From the NCBI GenBank assembly GCA_017745135.1, contig JAGIAB010000029.1:1-15593 (forward strand): a DNA stretch of 15,593 nucleotides, written 5' to 3'. The notes under the pieces were generated by a model. It ran no database searches and was not told the DNA's origin. It worked only from the letters and a program-made list of their open reading frames with translations. This document shows, one piece after another, positions 1-7,265 of this stretch. Numbering within the stretch: the stretch's first letter is position 1; every line of letters begins with the position of its first letter. Source of the DNA: Flavisolibacter sp. (GTDB lineage: Bacteria; Bacteroidota; Bacteroidia; Chitinophagales; Chitinophagaceae). The position numbers and the translations under genes are program-made.

Positions 1-113
1 GCACTTGCCGCACCGCAACAACGCGATGTTGCAAAAAAATAGTTTGTTGAGTACATGGTGACAAATTCAGCGAAGCGGTGCAGTGGCCTGGAAAACATTG
101 AAAAACCAAAACT

Positions 114-356
114 ATGTTCATCAAACTCCTGCTTGGGTTCGTACTGCTTTTTACAACTACCCAGTCCACCCCTTCATTTAAAAAAGATGTTGCGCCGGTT
201 GCCAAGGTGTACGCCTGCGACAGCAAAACTTCAGTGGCTTATCATTCGAGAAAAGATTGCGGTGGTTTACGTTGCTGCAGGCATACGATCATTGAAGTGA
301 CAGGGGCGGAGGTGCAGAAAAATTATGGGAAGCGGAAGTGTAAGGTTTGTTATTAG
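114..356 (+). CDS. Small secreted Cys-rich protein
   Basis: This 80-residue protein starts at the ATG at 114. Residues 1-18 are a hydrophobic signal-peptide-like segment (MFIKLLLGFVLLFTTTQS). The mature part carries a compact Cys/His pattern: YACDS, YHSRKDC, GGLRCCRH and a terminal CKVCY, about six cysteines in 50 residues. That pattern (YHxxxxCxGL, then CxH, then a final CxxCY) resembles short Bacteroidota secreted proteins of unknown function that I know only by pattern, and it suggests a metal-bound or disulfide-linked mini-domain outside the cytoplasm. No neighbour explains its role. The overlapping ORF at 55-300 in another frame lacks these features and was discarded. The gene is probably real; its function is unknown. 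Confidence 0.7.
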   Translation: MFIKLLLGFVLLFTTTQSTPSFKKDVAPVAKVYACDSKTSVAYHSRKDCGGLRCCRHTIIEVTGAEVQKNYGKRKCKVCY

Positions 357-440
357 ATGAAGTTTTGATTTTGGCTCAATTGATTTAGGTGGTGAAGATT
401 ATGTCTGTCTTCGTTTGTTATAGTGGAAAACTTTCAAAAA

Positions 441-458
441 CCGGTTGTAAACAACCGG
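441..458. terminator. Perfect 7-bp hairpin, possible terminator
   Basis: CCGGTTG, a TAAA loop and CAACCGG form a perfect hairpin. Five A residues (436-440) precede it, so read on the minus strand it is stem plus T5, a canonical intrinsic terminator shape. On the plus strand only a weak T-rich stretch (ATTAATTTT) follows. It lies 85 bp after the Cys-rich gene and no minus-strand gene is seen to its right, so its working direction is unclear. The rest of 357-608 shows nothing else. Confidence 0.4.
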
Positions 459-608
459 GATTAATTTTGAAATATTAAAGGAGCTTGTTATCTTACTTAG
501 AAGATTACTCCCCTATAGAATTCTTTTTCCTGATTAAATGTGCGCAGATTATTGCAGTTGCCCTTTACAAAAGTTTTGTTGATCTTATAAATTTAAAAAT
601 GAACAAAA

Positions 609-920
609 ATGAAGTACAACTACGGTGCAGTATCAAAAGGTACTTTCTCCGCAATTGACCGGCTCCGGGAAAATTATACAGATTTTTATGTAGAGACTCC
701 ATTGGTAGAGACTCAATTACTACCCCAAATCACTGATATGATTTCGTCCTATGAAAGTGACGAACGTTATAAAGACCGTTTTATTAGTTTTTACGTTGAG
801 ATTTCATTGGTGGCGCAGCTAGTCCGCTTCCGAAACCACGAGCCGCTGCTGACAAGAGAGGAATTACAGCAGTCATTCCGTTATTTGGCAACGTACTTCA
901 ACAGCTTTGTTCACGATTAA
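609..920 (+). CDS. Hypothetical 103-aa soluble protein
   Basis: The ORF is 103 codons, from the ATG at 609 to TAA at 918-920. It has no signal peptide, membrane segment or recognised motif. The protein is acidic and mixed-charge, probably alpha-helical, with aromatic residues spread along it. An ATG at 600 in another frame is closed after 19 codons and was rejected. The next gene begins 4 nt after this stop, so the two are almost certainly co-transcribed and probably act together. I do not recognise the family. Confidence 0.6.
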   Translation: MKYNYGAVSKGTFSAIDRLRENYTDFYVETPLVETQLLPQITDMISSYESDERYKDRFISFYVEISLVAQLVRFRNHEPLLTREELQQSFRYLATYFNSFVHD

Positions 921-924
921 TATT

Positions 925-1887
925 ATGACGCCTCCTCAAAAGACACCGCAAGAACTTGCACAGGAAGCGGCTGAGAGTGCACAGCAGTCGGCCGCGGCTG
1001 CCAAGAAAGCACTTGATGATTTAAAGACTGCTGTAGAAACAGCAGTGCAATTTTCAAAAGATGCATTACAGGCGATTGGTGCCGACCTCGAGACTCCGAC
1101 GGTTATAGACATTGATGCAAAAAAAGACAGGACAGAGGATTCCTATCAGTTGCGGATCACTAAACTGGAAACCTATATCTCAAGATCAAAATGGCTGTTA
1201 GGCGTGTATGGTGGTTTGATCGTGATTATGGGTAATGATATTTTTAAAGGAAGGGTGTTTTGCCAGGTATCTATCGTTAGTTTGTGCATTATTGGTGCAA
1301 CGATTTTGGCATTGGCTATTGTAAAATTTGAGCAACAATTAGTAGTGACTAAGAGGGCTGTTCAAACAGGTGCAAAGGAATCGGACAAAATCGGGAAGGA
1401 TGTAAAAATGTATGGAAAGGCACTTGGGTTGCTTAAATTCAATATGATCTATACCCTTTTCCTGGGCCTTCTTTTTTTAAGCTTTTTGATTTTTAAACTT
1501 GATCTCAAATTAGGCAGTTTGGCAGAAGGTAATGAGACCAGGAACGCGGAAAACAAGACTGCGGACGGTGCGGCAGTAAGCAGTTTTACAGGCACCTATT
1601 CTTTTATATCAAAGGGTGTTGACAAGCAGTGTGACACGGTTGTAAGCTCACTAAAGCTAAACCCGGACCGTTCATTTGAGCTAAGTAGTCGTTGCCGCTT
1701 CCCTTTAAAGAACCCCTACAAATCGTCTTTAATCACGGGTAAATGGGAGGTTGGCCCCGATTCGGTAGTGCATTTGATTTCTTCTGATAACAAGGCGTTC
1801 AACTTAAAATTGCATATAAGCAGTTATCTAAGGTTCCTATCAAAGGAGTTTAAGGACAGCCTTCCCTATCTCTATAAAGAAGAATAG
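925..1887 (+). CDS. Membrane protein, coiled coil plus lipocalin-like tail
   Basis: This 320-residue protein starts at the ATG at 925. A TTG start at 907 would overlap the preceding gene and add six unremarkable residues, so the ATG is preferred. Residues 1-55 are an Ala/Gln/Lys-rich amphipathic helix (AQEAAESAQQSAAAAKKALDD), likely a coiled coil. Two hydrophobic segments lie at about 92-105 and 112-135, and another at about 172-194. The C-terminal 100 residues are beta-rich (FTGTYSF, then CDTVVSSLKLNPDRSFELSS, then GKWEVGPDSVVHLIS), the look of the short lipocalin/META-like domains common in Bacteroidota. The likely layout is a cytoplasmic coiled coil, a membrane hairpin and a periplasmic beta domain. 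It is coupled to the 103-aa gene. Function unknown. Confidence 0.65.
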   Translation: MTPPQKTPQELAQEAAESAQQSAAAAKKALDDLKTAVETAVQFSKDALQAIGADLETPTVIDIDAKKDRTEDSYQLRITKLETYISRSKWLLGVYGGLIVIMGNDIFKGRVFCQVSIVSLCIIGATILALAIVKFEQQLVVTKRAVQTGAKESDKIGKDVKMYGKALGLLKFNMIYTLFLGLLFLSFLIFKLDLKLGSLAEGNETRNAENKTADGAAVSSFTGTYSFISKGVDKQCDTVVSSLKLNPDRSFELSSRCRFPLKNPYKSSLITGKWEVGPDSVVHLISSDNKAFNLKLHISSYLRFLSKEFKDSLPYLYKEE

Positions 1888-2542
1888 TACCGACCTGAAG
1901 CGTGCCAGTCTGAATGCAATGCATGGTTAAGCAGGTGGAAAAGAAAGGACAAATAGCACTGCAGCATTGCACCGGCATCACGAATTACTATATCATCTTC
2001 AGTCTGCTGATAGTGCAAATGCAGTTAGGTTAGCTGGAATCCCGGCACTGATGAGAAACGATGGGTAGTGGTGATGATCATAGCTTTCCAGATTTGTACA
2101 ATGAACAACGAGTTCTGGCCTGCAATGCCGGGAAGGCTGGTTGGGAAGGAAATTTGTGCAAGTGCCGCCTGCACAGAACAGCAAAAACCAAATTTTGCAA
2201 CCACCTGTTGCACAATCGGGGAAAGAATAATTTGTGCGGCAACCTGCTGCACAAAAGAGGGACAAACTTGCCTGTCTGCACAGGGAGCGGCCCTGTCGAC
2301 CCCGTGATTTATTAGAAAAACTCTGGTTCTGCCTATATGATTCTTTTTGTAGTTCAGGTTGATTTGATATCGAAGCTTTCCGGATACATCATTTCATCAA
2401 CAATTCTAAAGATCAATTTATAACTGCTTGACTTGTCACAATTTTTGTATTATTCTTACGATAATTATTACAGATGTTAACATCGAAAATGGATGAAAGC
2501 TATTAATTTCGAAGCATACATCTATTTGAAAATCATAAATCT
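1888..2542. other. 655-bp gap without a convincing gene
   Basis: Overlapping ORFs of 67-88 codons exist here on both strands, in several frames over the same bases. None has a coherent protein signature; their Cys-rich look comes from the TGCA-containing repeats at 2151-2296. The 3' part (2300-2542) is AT-rich, the likely leader of the 82-aa gene. The only near match there to the Bacteroidota -7 box is TCTATTTG around 2522, one base off TAnnTTTG. Confidence 0.5.
2151..2296. repeat. Degenerate 39-bp repeats with hairpin arms
   Basis: A TGCACA motif recurs at 2170, 2209, 2248 and 2277, with spacings of 39, 39 and 29 bp. Each unit also holds an upstream partner arm: TGTGCA/TGCACA (2155-2160 with 2170-2175), TGCAAC/GTTGCA (2196-2201 with 2207-2212), TTGTGCGGC/GCTGCACAA (2232-2240 with 2246-2254, one G-T pair) and CCTGT/ACAGG (2271-2275 with 2280-2284). 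A further ACAGGG/CCCTGT hairpin sits at 2280-2296. The units can be read as structured RNA or as a 13-residue peptide repeat. Confidence 0.55.
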
Positions 2543-2791
2543 ATGGCATTAGCGCAAAAGGAAAAAGCAGGAAATAACGCTGTGCGGATGTTGAGAAGGA
2601 GCAAGCTTAACAAGGGGATTCCTTTCATGATTAACACCAGGCAGCTGCCCAGCCGCCAGTGCTATATGGAGTATCCTGACGGCAGTATTAAGCTTGTACG
2701 ATTATACTCAGCCGACATAGATTTTACCGTTATCAGAAATCTTTCTGCAAAAGAGACCGAGGCGATAAGAAAACGATACGAGCTTTATTAA
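2543..2791 (+). CDS. Putative antitoxin, 82 aa
   Basis: The 82-residue protein is basic at the N-terminus (RMLRRSKLNKG, about 15-25), followed by a short beta-like core (PFMINTRQLPSRQCYMEYPDGSIKLVRL) and a helical C-terminus. It ends three bases before the ATG of a zeta-like P-loop kinase. That tight coupling of a small gene upstream of a kinase is the arrangement of epsilon/zeta and PezA/PezT toxin-antitoxin modules. It shows no clear similarity to epsilon or to the HTH of PezA, so an antitoxin role is inferred from context only. An N-terminal DNA-binding or nucleic-acid-contacting role for the RMLRRSK stretch is possible but not shown. Confidence 0.65.
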   Translation: MALAQKEKAGNNAVRMLRRSKLNKGIPFMINTRQLPSRQCYMEYPDGSIKLVRLYSADIDFTVIRNLSAKETEAIRKRYELY

Positions 2792-2794
2792 TGC

Positions 2795-3442
2795 ATGCCT
2801 ACACTTTATTTGATAACAGGCTCAAATGGTGCCGGCAAATCAAGTGTGGGGTTTTCTTACCTGCCCCAGGAAATACAGGACAATTACGAGGTATTTGACG
2901 GAGATCTTCTTTTCCTGAAAAAACGAAAGGAACTGTATCCCCAAAAAATAGCCAGTTTAAACGAGGCAAAAGAGGCTGCCGAGGAGTGGCTGATCAATCA
3001 TTTTGAAGAAAGGGCGGAAGCTGCGCTAAAGACCGGCGACCATTTTGTATACGAAGGCCATTTTGTTGGTGAAAACAATTGGCATTATCCTAAAAAATTT
3101 AAGGAAGCAGGATATACGGTGCATCTTATTTTTTTTGGACTTTCTGACACCCATGTTTCATCCTTACGAGTTTTTGACAGGGCAAAGAACGGAGGACATA
3201 ATGTTTCTCCATTTGATATTGAGCGCAATTTTTATGGCAACCTTGAAATGGTCAATGAAAATTTTGACTTGTTTGATGATGTTCAAATTGTAGACACTAC
3301 GGAAGCTGTTCATAAAGTACTTGCACATTTTGAAAACGGAGAAGTGACATCGGCGGTTTCTTCGAAAAAATTACCTGAATGGTTTGCAATGGGTCTTTCC
3401 AAATTTTATCGGAAAATTGTTGAAGCAGAAAACGAGAGCTAA
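2795..3442 (+). CDS. Zeta-toxin-like P-loop kinase (COG4185 type)
   Basis: This 215-residue protein starts at the ATG at 2795. The Walker A loop is GSNGAGKSS (9-17), followed by FDGD (34-37), where zeta kinases place a catalytic Asp. YEGHF (86-90) carries a Glu in the substrate pocket region. RVFDRAKNGGHNV (125-137) is the Arg/GGH lid motif seen in zeta and COG4185 predicted ATPases. Known zeta toxins phosphorylate UDP-N-acetylglucosamine and poison cell-wall synthesis; whether this one uses that substrate is not shown. It is coupled to the 82-aa gene (3-bp gap), and its stop overlaps the stop of the convergent TIGR02391 gene by 3 bp. An ordinary small-molecule kinase without toxin function is the main alternative. 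Confidence 0.8.
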   Translation: MPTLYLITGSNGAGKSSVGFSYLPQEIQDNYEVFDGDLLFLKKRKELYPQKIASLNEAKEAAEEWLINHFEERAEAALKTGDHFVYEGHFVGENNWHYPKKFKEAGYTVHLIFFGLSDTHVSSLRVFDRAKNGGHNVSPFDIERNFYGNLEMVNENFDLFDDVQIVDTTEAVHKVLAHFENGEVTSAVSSKKLPEWFAMGLSKFYRKIVEAENES

Positions 3443-4157
3443 GGCAACTGCTTAAATAGCCAGTTTATAAACATGAGCATTTCATAGCAGTCTTCGGGTG
3501 ACCGCTGATTTTCGTCGCCATGACTAAAGATGTTTCTTATACCCCGCATTGCACCCATGGCCATGAGCTGGTACCCTTCCTGGATGCCTTTTTCATTTTC
3601 ACTGGTAAGGCTATTTAAAGCAATTAAAGGAGATGCAACATTGAAGACTTTCCCCATCAAAGCTTTCCCAATTTCAGTAGAGGATGCAAGCGTTTGTACT
3701 TTAACTTCAAAACGTTCACAAACTTTACGTACAGAATCTCGTTGAAATGCCCATTTTTAAATAATTGTAATGGTTCTCCAACAATTTCACTTACCAGGGG
3801 ATGTGATTCGAGGCGCTGGATAAGTTGCGCCGGTGGTATTTTGATTTCAGGCAGATCTTCTTTCAACTTTACTGCTTTTAACTCTTTTTCCATGTCATAA
3901 CCTAAATCCGTTACTATACAAGACAGCTGATCCAGCTCTTCCCTTGTCAATGGATTTCTTTGATTGAACCTGTAGTCAATTGCAGCGTGAACGATTTTTC
4001 TTGTAAGCGTATACGGAAGCCTTTCGTGGTTGCGATATACCTCTTCCCAAGCATTTTGAAGTTTTTGCTTTTTATTGTTGCCTTCGAGTGAAGAAGCAAG
4101 TTTGCTTTCCCTGAAAATTGATGTATAGGTTACCGCTTTTTTGTTGTAGGCAGACAT
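3439..4157 (-). pseudogene. Frameshifted TIGR02391 (Abi/Ymh-like) protein
   Basis: Two minus-strand frames together make one protein. The first begins at the ATG at 4157 (a TTG at 4163 is two codons upstream) and reads a helical N-terminal domain up to LFKNGHFNE, then goes out of frame to a stop at 3657. The second frame resumes with SVRKVCERFEVKVQTL and ALMGKVF, and ends with GIRNIFSHGDENQ, a stretch typical of the TIGR02391 C-terminal domain (the RN..H signature, related to Abi/HEPN-like proteins). Removing one GA from the TCTC at 3737-3740 (plus strand) restores a continuous reading HFNDSVRKV. The restored protein would be about 238 residues. Members occur in defence-rich regions. Real inactivation or an assembly indel are both possible. 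Confidence 0.75.
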
Positions 4158-4262
4158 TGGCAACCATTCTGAGAGCAGGTTGACAAGGTTTTGAATTTGT
4201 ACTTAGGGGCTGTTATTCTTCCCGGCATTGTTTTAAAGCTAAAATAAATGGCGAATATTTTT

Positions 4263-4979
4263 TTAATTGACAGACGTTGCATCCATAATCGTTAGCTTAA
4301 CATCCGTCACATCTTTAGGAACTAAAATCTTTTGCTTATAAGGAACTGTTTGTCCGGGTTTGATTACTTCATAAACTACAAACGTTCGACTGCCGATAAT
4401 ACTGTTTGTTTTTGAGAGAAAATCGGCTTGCATGGTGACATCTTTAAAGACGGCAAGGGTTGCCGAGTTGGTGAGAGTGCCGTTCATCACCATTTCGCCA
4501 ATAAGGTTTTTATGGTGGGCTGTACTTCCGTTTATATAGTTCAGCGGATTTCGTTTTTCGGTTTGTGCCAGGTCGGCTTTTAATTCTTCGGGTGATTTTT
4601 GAACTTCTGAACTGAAAGGAGCGAGGTAAGACGAGTTATTGTTTGCATAGATCAAATAAGTAACCAGGGATAAAATAAAAAGTAAGCTAATCCACAACAG
4701 GCGGCTGCGGCTTTTTGGTTTGGCGGCTGCGGCAAAGTAAGAATTATGCGGTGACTGGCTGCTGTATGGAGTATGGCTGCTATTATTTTGGGCAGTAAAT
4801 GGAGGAGGAGCAGATGATGCAAATAACTGAGTTAATTCGGAAAGAGATTTAGCCTGTACCCAATCGGCAAGACCTTCTTTCCAGATGTAATCGTCTTTTG
4901 TTACGGAGAGGTTTTTGAGTTCTTCAATTGTATACGGTCCGAGGCTTTCATTGTTGTGACGGATGAACCAGATTTTCAT
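4263..4979 (-). CDS. GYF_2-domain single-pass membrane protein
   Basis: The 238-residue protein has three parts. Residues 1-50 match the GYF_2/DUF4339 pattern: WFIRHNNESLGPYTIEELK, then DDYIWKEGLADWVQA, with the GPY and W..GL.DW residues that form the fold. Residues 55-90 are a low-complexity Pro/Ser/Asn linker ending in a basic KPKSRSR stop-transfer patch. Residues 93-111 are one transmembrane helix (LLWISLLFILSLVTYLIYA). Residues 149-238 form a beta-rich extracytoplasmic domain (MVMNGTLTNSATLAVFKDV, then VIKPGQTVPYKQKI), resembling FxLYD-type domains. GYF_2 domains are thought to bind peptides or help localise proteins; the partner here is unknown. The gene is transcribed away from the 52-aa gene. 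Confidence 0.8.
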   Translation of the reverse strand: MKIWFIRHNNESLGPYTIEELKNLSVTKDDYIWKEGLADWVQAKSLSELTQLFASSAPPPFTAQNNSSHTPYSSQSPHNSYFAAAAKPKSRSRLLWISLLFILSLVTYLIYANNNSSYLAPFSSEVQKSPEELKADLAQTEKRNPLNYINGSTAHHKNLIGEMVMNGTLTNSATLAVFKDVTMQADFLSKTNSIIGSRTFVVYEVIKPGQTVPYKQKILVPKDVTDVKLTIMDATSVN

Positions 4980-5134
4980 AAGGGTTTGGTTTTGGTGGTT
5001 GTAAAATACGGATTAAAAGTTTTTATTGCAACAGGGTGTTGTAAGTATCATGCTTATGTAAACGAAGTTTGAACGATGTTTATGAAGTTTGTTTTTGCAG
5101 ATACTTGTTACTATTTTGAATTAAACTAACACTT

Positions 5135-5293
5135 ATGGGACCCCTAGGATTTAATGAGCTTATTATACTTTTACTTGTTCTTGTTTTTTTAATTATGGTT
5201 CCGGTGGTTGTTGCTTATCGCTTAGGTAAGCAGAAAGGAAGATTGATGGAGATGGAAAGGCAAAGGATGGAGCAGAGTAAGTGGCAGGCTTAA
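5135..5293 (+). CDS. 52-aa single-pass membrane microprotein
   Basis: A short ORF runs from the ATG at 5135 to TAA at 5291-5293. It begins MGPLGFNELIILLLVLVFLI, giving one strong N-terminal transmembrane helix (about residues 8-28). A Lys/Arg/Glu/Met-rich amphipathic tail follows (YRLGKQKGRLMEMERQRME), expected on the cytoplasmic side. Clean organisation and typical membrane-topology charges argue for a real gene. Such microproteins are widespread in Bacteroidota and mostly uncharacterised. It lies divergent from the GYF_2 gene and about 200 bp ahead of yccF. Confidence 0.65.
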   Translation: MGPLGFNELIILLLVLVFLIMVPVVVAYRLGKQKGRLMEMERQRMEQSKWQA

Positions 5294-5373
5294 TTTTATT
5301 GATGGGTTGGTAGGCTGCGAGAGATGACCGGGAAAGAAGGAGAAACCCACCCCAGGTCGTTTAAGCTATTTCG

Positions 5374-5389
5374 CCCCTCCAAGGAGGGG
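5374..5389. repeat. CCCCTCC/GGAGGGG hairpin repeat
   Basis: CCCCTCC, AA and GGAGGGG form a 7-bp perfect stem. It is preceded by AACCCACCCC at 5344-5353. This C-rich lead plus CCCCTCC-AA-GGAGGGG unit looks like the interspersed intergenic repeats I recall from many Bacteroidota genomes (recall, not a search). No T-run follows, so it is unlikely to be an intrinsic terminator for the 52-aa gene upstream. Confidence 0.5.
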
Positions 5390-5494
5390 ATGCGTTTTAA
5401 CGTAGAGGTGCATACGGGAACTGTTTTGCAGGCGAAATATAGCAGATCGCATGTTTTTGGAGTGGCGTAATCAATTATTTAAACAATAACTGCA

Positions 5495-5947
5495 ATGAAC
5501 ACTTTAGGTAATTTAATCTGGCTCCTTTTCGGAGGTTTTTTTTCTGCATTGGGTTATGTTATTGGTGGCATTGTGTTGTGCCTTACCGTTGTAGGCATTC
5601 CGTTCGGGCTTCAGTGTTTTAAGCTGGCGGGTTTTATTTTATGGCCCTTTGGAAGGGAGGCAATCAGCACTTCGGCGAGTGGTGGGTGTTTGGTAACGGT
5701 GTTGAATATTATATGGATCATTTGGGGAGGGCTGTGGGTGGCTGTAGTGCATGTGGTGTTCGGGCTTCTGTTGTATATCACGATCATTGGGATTCCTTTT
5801 GGAAAGCAGCATTTTAAATTAGTGGAGGTTTCACTGATGCCGTTTGGGAAAAGGATTGTGGAGAAGTCTTTAGTTGCAAACTATTACTGTCCGGTAAAAA
5901 TCCAACCGTTTATTTTATTTATTGCGGCTACTGCATTTGATCTATGA
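5495..5947 (+). CDS. yccF: YccF-family membrane protein, IS-extended C-terminus
   Basis: Two tandem YccF (DUF307) repeats are visible. Each has a hydrophobic stretch, a VGIPFG or IGIPFG turn, and a closing FKL...PFG motif (VVGIPFGLQCFKL at about 32-44 and IIGIPFGKQHFKL about 60 residues later). YccF proteins are small inner-membrane proteins of unknown function. Native sequence ends at residue 129 (VEKSLVAN). The remaining 21 residues (YYCPVKIQPF...ATAFDL) are read from the IS4 element inserted at the stop codon; in the ancestral sequence AAC was followed directly by TAA, now displaced to 7276-7278. The tail adds an extra hydrophobic stretch, so folding or stability may be altered. Confidence 0.85.
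   Translation: MNTLGNLIWLLFGGFFSALGYVIGGIVLCLTVVGIPFGLQCFKLAGFILWPFGREAISTSASGGCLVTVLNIIWIIWGGLWVAVVHVVFGLLLYITIIGIPFGKQHFKLVEVSLMPFGKRIVEKSLVANYYCPVKIQPFILFIAATAFDL
5872..5882 (+). repeat. Left target duplication of IS4 element
   Basis: AGTTGCAAACT occurs here and again at 7266-7276, directly flanking the 17-bp inverted ends. Eleven bases fits the 9-12 bp target duplications of IS4-family elements. The sequence is nearly palindromic (AGTT...AACT), so the exact border between duplication and IS end is ambiguous by a few bases; a 7-bp TTGCAAA duplication is the shorter reading. Confidence 0.85.
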
Positions 5948-5976
5948 TATAAGTATAAATTTCATTAGCAGGGTCT

Positions 5977-7167
5977 TTATGTGATTAAAGAGAGTTGATA
6001 ATGGTTGTCTTGAGATGAGTGAAACATTTTCAGCAATGCTTTTTCCGGAGATTTTAGAAAGCCTTTAAGATCAATGTAAGTCATCAGATGAAGCCTTACC
6101 ATTGCTGCAAGATTAGAGAAGGACCATTTAGCTGCGGCTCCTTTTTTCACCACTTTTAAAAGCAGGTCAGCAATGAGCGAACACCATATTTGTATTTTGA
6201 TTGCGTTTTCAGAGTCTCCTAAAAAATATTTGAGAGGATAGTTTTGCTTCATGCGTTTAAAGAGCAGTTCTATTTGCCAGCGCTTTTTATAGAGTGCGGC
6301 AATGCTTTCGGCTTTCATTCTAAAATTATTGCTGATAAACTGATACTCTTCTCCGCTTTCCTGGTCTCTGTATTGTACAAGCCTTGCCATGACCCTGGTA
6401 CCACAACGCCAGCCCAGTTGTATATGTTCATCGCTGATAATTGCAGGATTTTCTGTTGGGTTTTGCTTTAGAATATTGTAACTAAAAAGTTTACGAAGAC
6501 GGCTCACCCACGTGATGCCATCGGTAGTAAAACGGTTTAGTGTTACAAAGTCATAATATCCTCTGTCAAAGACCAGAACGGAACCTTTAGGTAAGTGCAC
6601 TTCCTTTAAAAACTGAGAATCATTGGCGGCTGCAGCACTGTAACGAATCATACAGGGAACATCCTGGTCACTGCGAATGAGGGTATGCACTTTAATGCCT
6701 CCTTTTCTTTTGCCGGAGGGATTTTTACCAGAAGTGCGCAAGATCTCCTGAAACAGTGAAATGGTCGTTGTATCAAAGATGTAAAGCCTTGATGCTTTAC
6801 TGCTTTTGTGGCTGTCCGATAAAAGCGGAGCATACTTCTGATACATTGAATAATAAATGTCACCGAAGACCTCCGATACACGACGGTTGTTTGCGTCTGA
6901 TATAGTACTACGCCTTGGATGATAACGGATACCAAGATGCCTGAGCCTTTGCTCAGAAGCCAGCATACCGGTGGTAACTTCTCTTAGCGAGTTACAGTTG
7001 TTGAAAATGGAATAGAGCATCGTTACTAAATGCTCATAGGTATTAAACCGCTTTGAATAGTAGTCCGCTTTATGCTCCCTTGCAATGCGAGCAACGCAGT
7101 CTCTTGGAATAAATTTTAGCAGTTGTGTAAAGATCGGCTGTCCGCTGAAAAAAGTACTTTTGTTCAT
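5977..7167 (-). CDS. IS4-family transposase (DUF4372 N-terminus)
   Basis: This 396-residue DDE transposase cuts and joins the IS ends. Residues 1-65 match the DUF4372 domain found at the N-terminus of Bacteroidota IS4 transposases (FSGQPIFTQLLKFIPRD, then YYSKRFNTYEHLVTMLY). Catalytic residues can be placed: D132 in YIFDTTT, D201 in LVFDRGYYD and E300 in the family signature YKKRWQIELLFKRMK, an exact Y(2)R(3)E(6)K (Y293, R296, E300, K307). The length is normal and no lesion is seen, so it is probably functional. The start is the ATG at 7165-7167; a hairpin lies 43 bp upstream of it. Confidence 0.95.
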   Translation of the reverse strand: MNKSTFFSGQPIFTQLLKFIPRDCVARIAREHKADYYSKRFNTYEHLVTMLYSIFNNCNSLREVTTGMLASEQRLRHLGIRYHPRRSTISDANNRRVSEVFGDIYYSMYQKYAPLLSDSHKSSKASRLYIFDTTTISLFQEILRTSGKNPSGKRKGGIKVHTLIRSDQDVPCMIRYSAAAANDSQFLKEVHLPKGSVLVFDRGYYDFVTLNRFTTDGITWVSRLRKLFSYNILKQNPTENPAIISDEHIQLGWRCGTRVMARLVQYRDQESGEEYQFISNNFRMKAESIAALYKKRWQIELLFKRMKQNYPLKYFLGDSENAIKIQIWCSLIADLLLKVVKKGAAAKWSFSNLAAMVRLHLMTYIDLKGFLKSPEKALLKMFHSSQDNHYQLSLIT

Positions 7168-7207
7168 GTTGGTGGATTTAAGTGTGGTAACTCAAAACTA
7201 CCAATAC

Positions 7208-7233
7208 AAAAGGAGGTCATCAGACCTCTTTTT
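7208..7233. terminator. Hairpin terminator in IS4 right end
   Basis: GAGGTC (7213-7218), ATCA and GACCTC (7223-7228) form a 6-bp stem, extended by a G-T and A-T pairs, followed by T5 on the plus strand. The A4 on the other side gives CCTTTTG on the minus strand, so it may work in both directions. Its place between the IS end and the transposase start would block transcription entering from outside, a known IS self-control device. Confidence 0.6.
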
Positions 7234-7265
7234 CTTTGTGTGAAATAATTTTACCGGACAGTAAT

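Larger units (their letters stand above)
5883..7265 (-). mobile_element. IS4-family insertion sequence, intact
   Basis: The element is about 1383 bp. Left end ATTACTGTCCGGTAAAA (5883-5899) and right end TTTTACCGGACAGTAAT (7249-7265) are perfect inverted repeats, and both are flanked by the 11-bp direct repeat AGTTGCAAACT. It carries one full-length DDE transposase on the minus strand and a hairpin inside the right end upstream of that gene. Intact ends, ORF and duplication suggest a fairly recent insertion. Confidence 0.92.

Noticed and set aside
1..42. Possible C-terminal tail of an upstream gene (ALAAPQQRDVAKK then TAG)
   Set aside because: All forward frames are open for part of these bases and 13 codons are too few to choose one.
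55..300. 81-codon ORF overlapping the Cys-rich gene
   Set aside because: Shadow frame without signal peptide or motif; the overlapping 114-356 frame explains the bases better.
2151..2296. Possible CRISPR array
   Set aside because: The units are degenerate, only about four, and the spacing changes from 39 to 29 bp; no identical repeats with unique spacers and no cas genes.
1999..2315. Overlapping Cys-rich ORFs on both strands
   Set aside because: At least five frames are open over the same bases, which points to repeat composition rather than a specific gene; kept only as an alternative reading in a finding.
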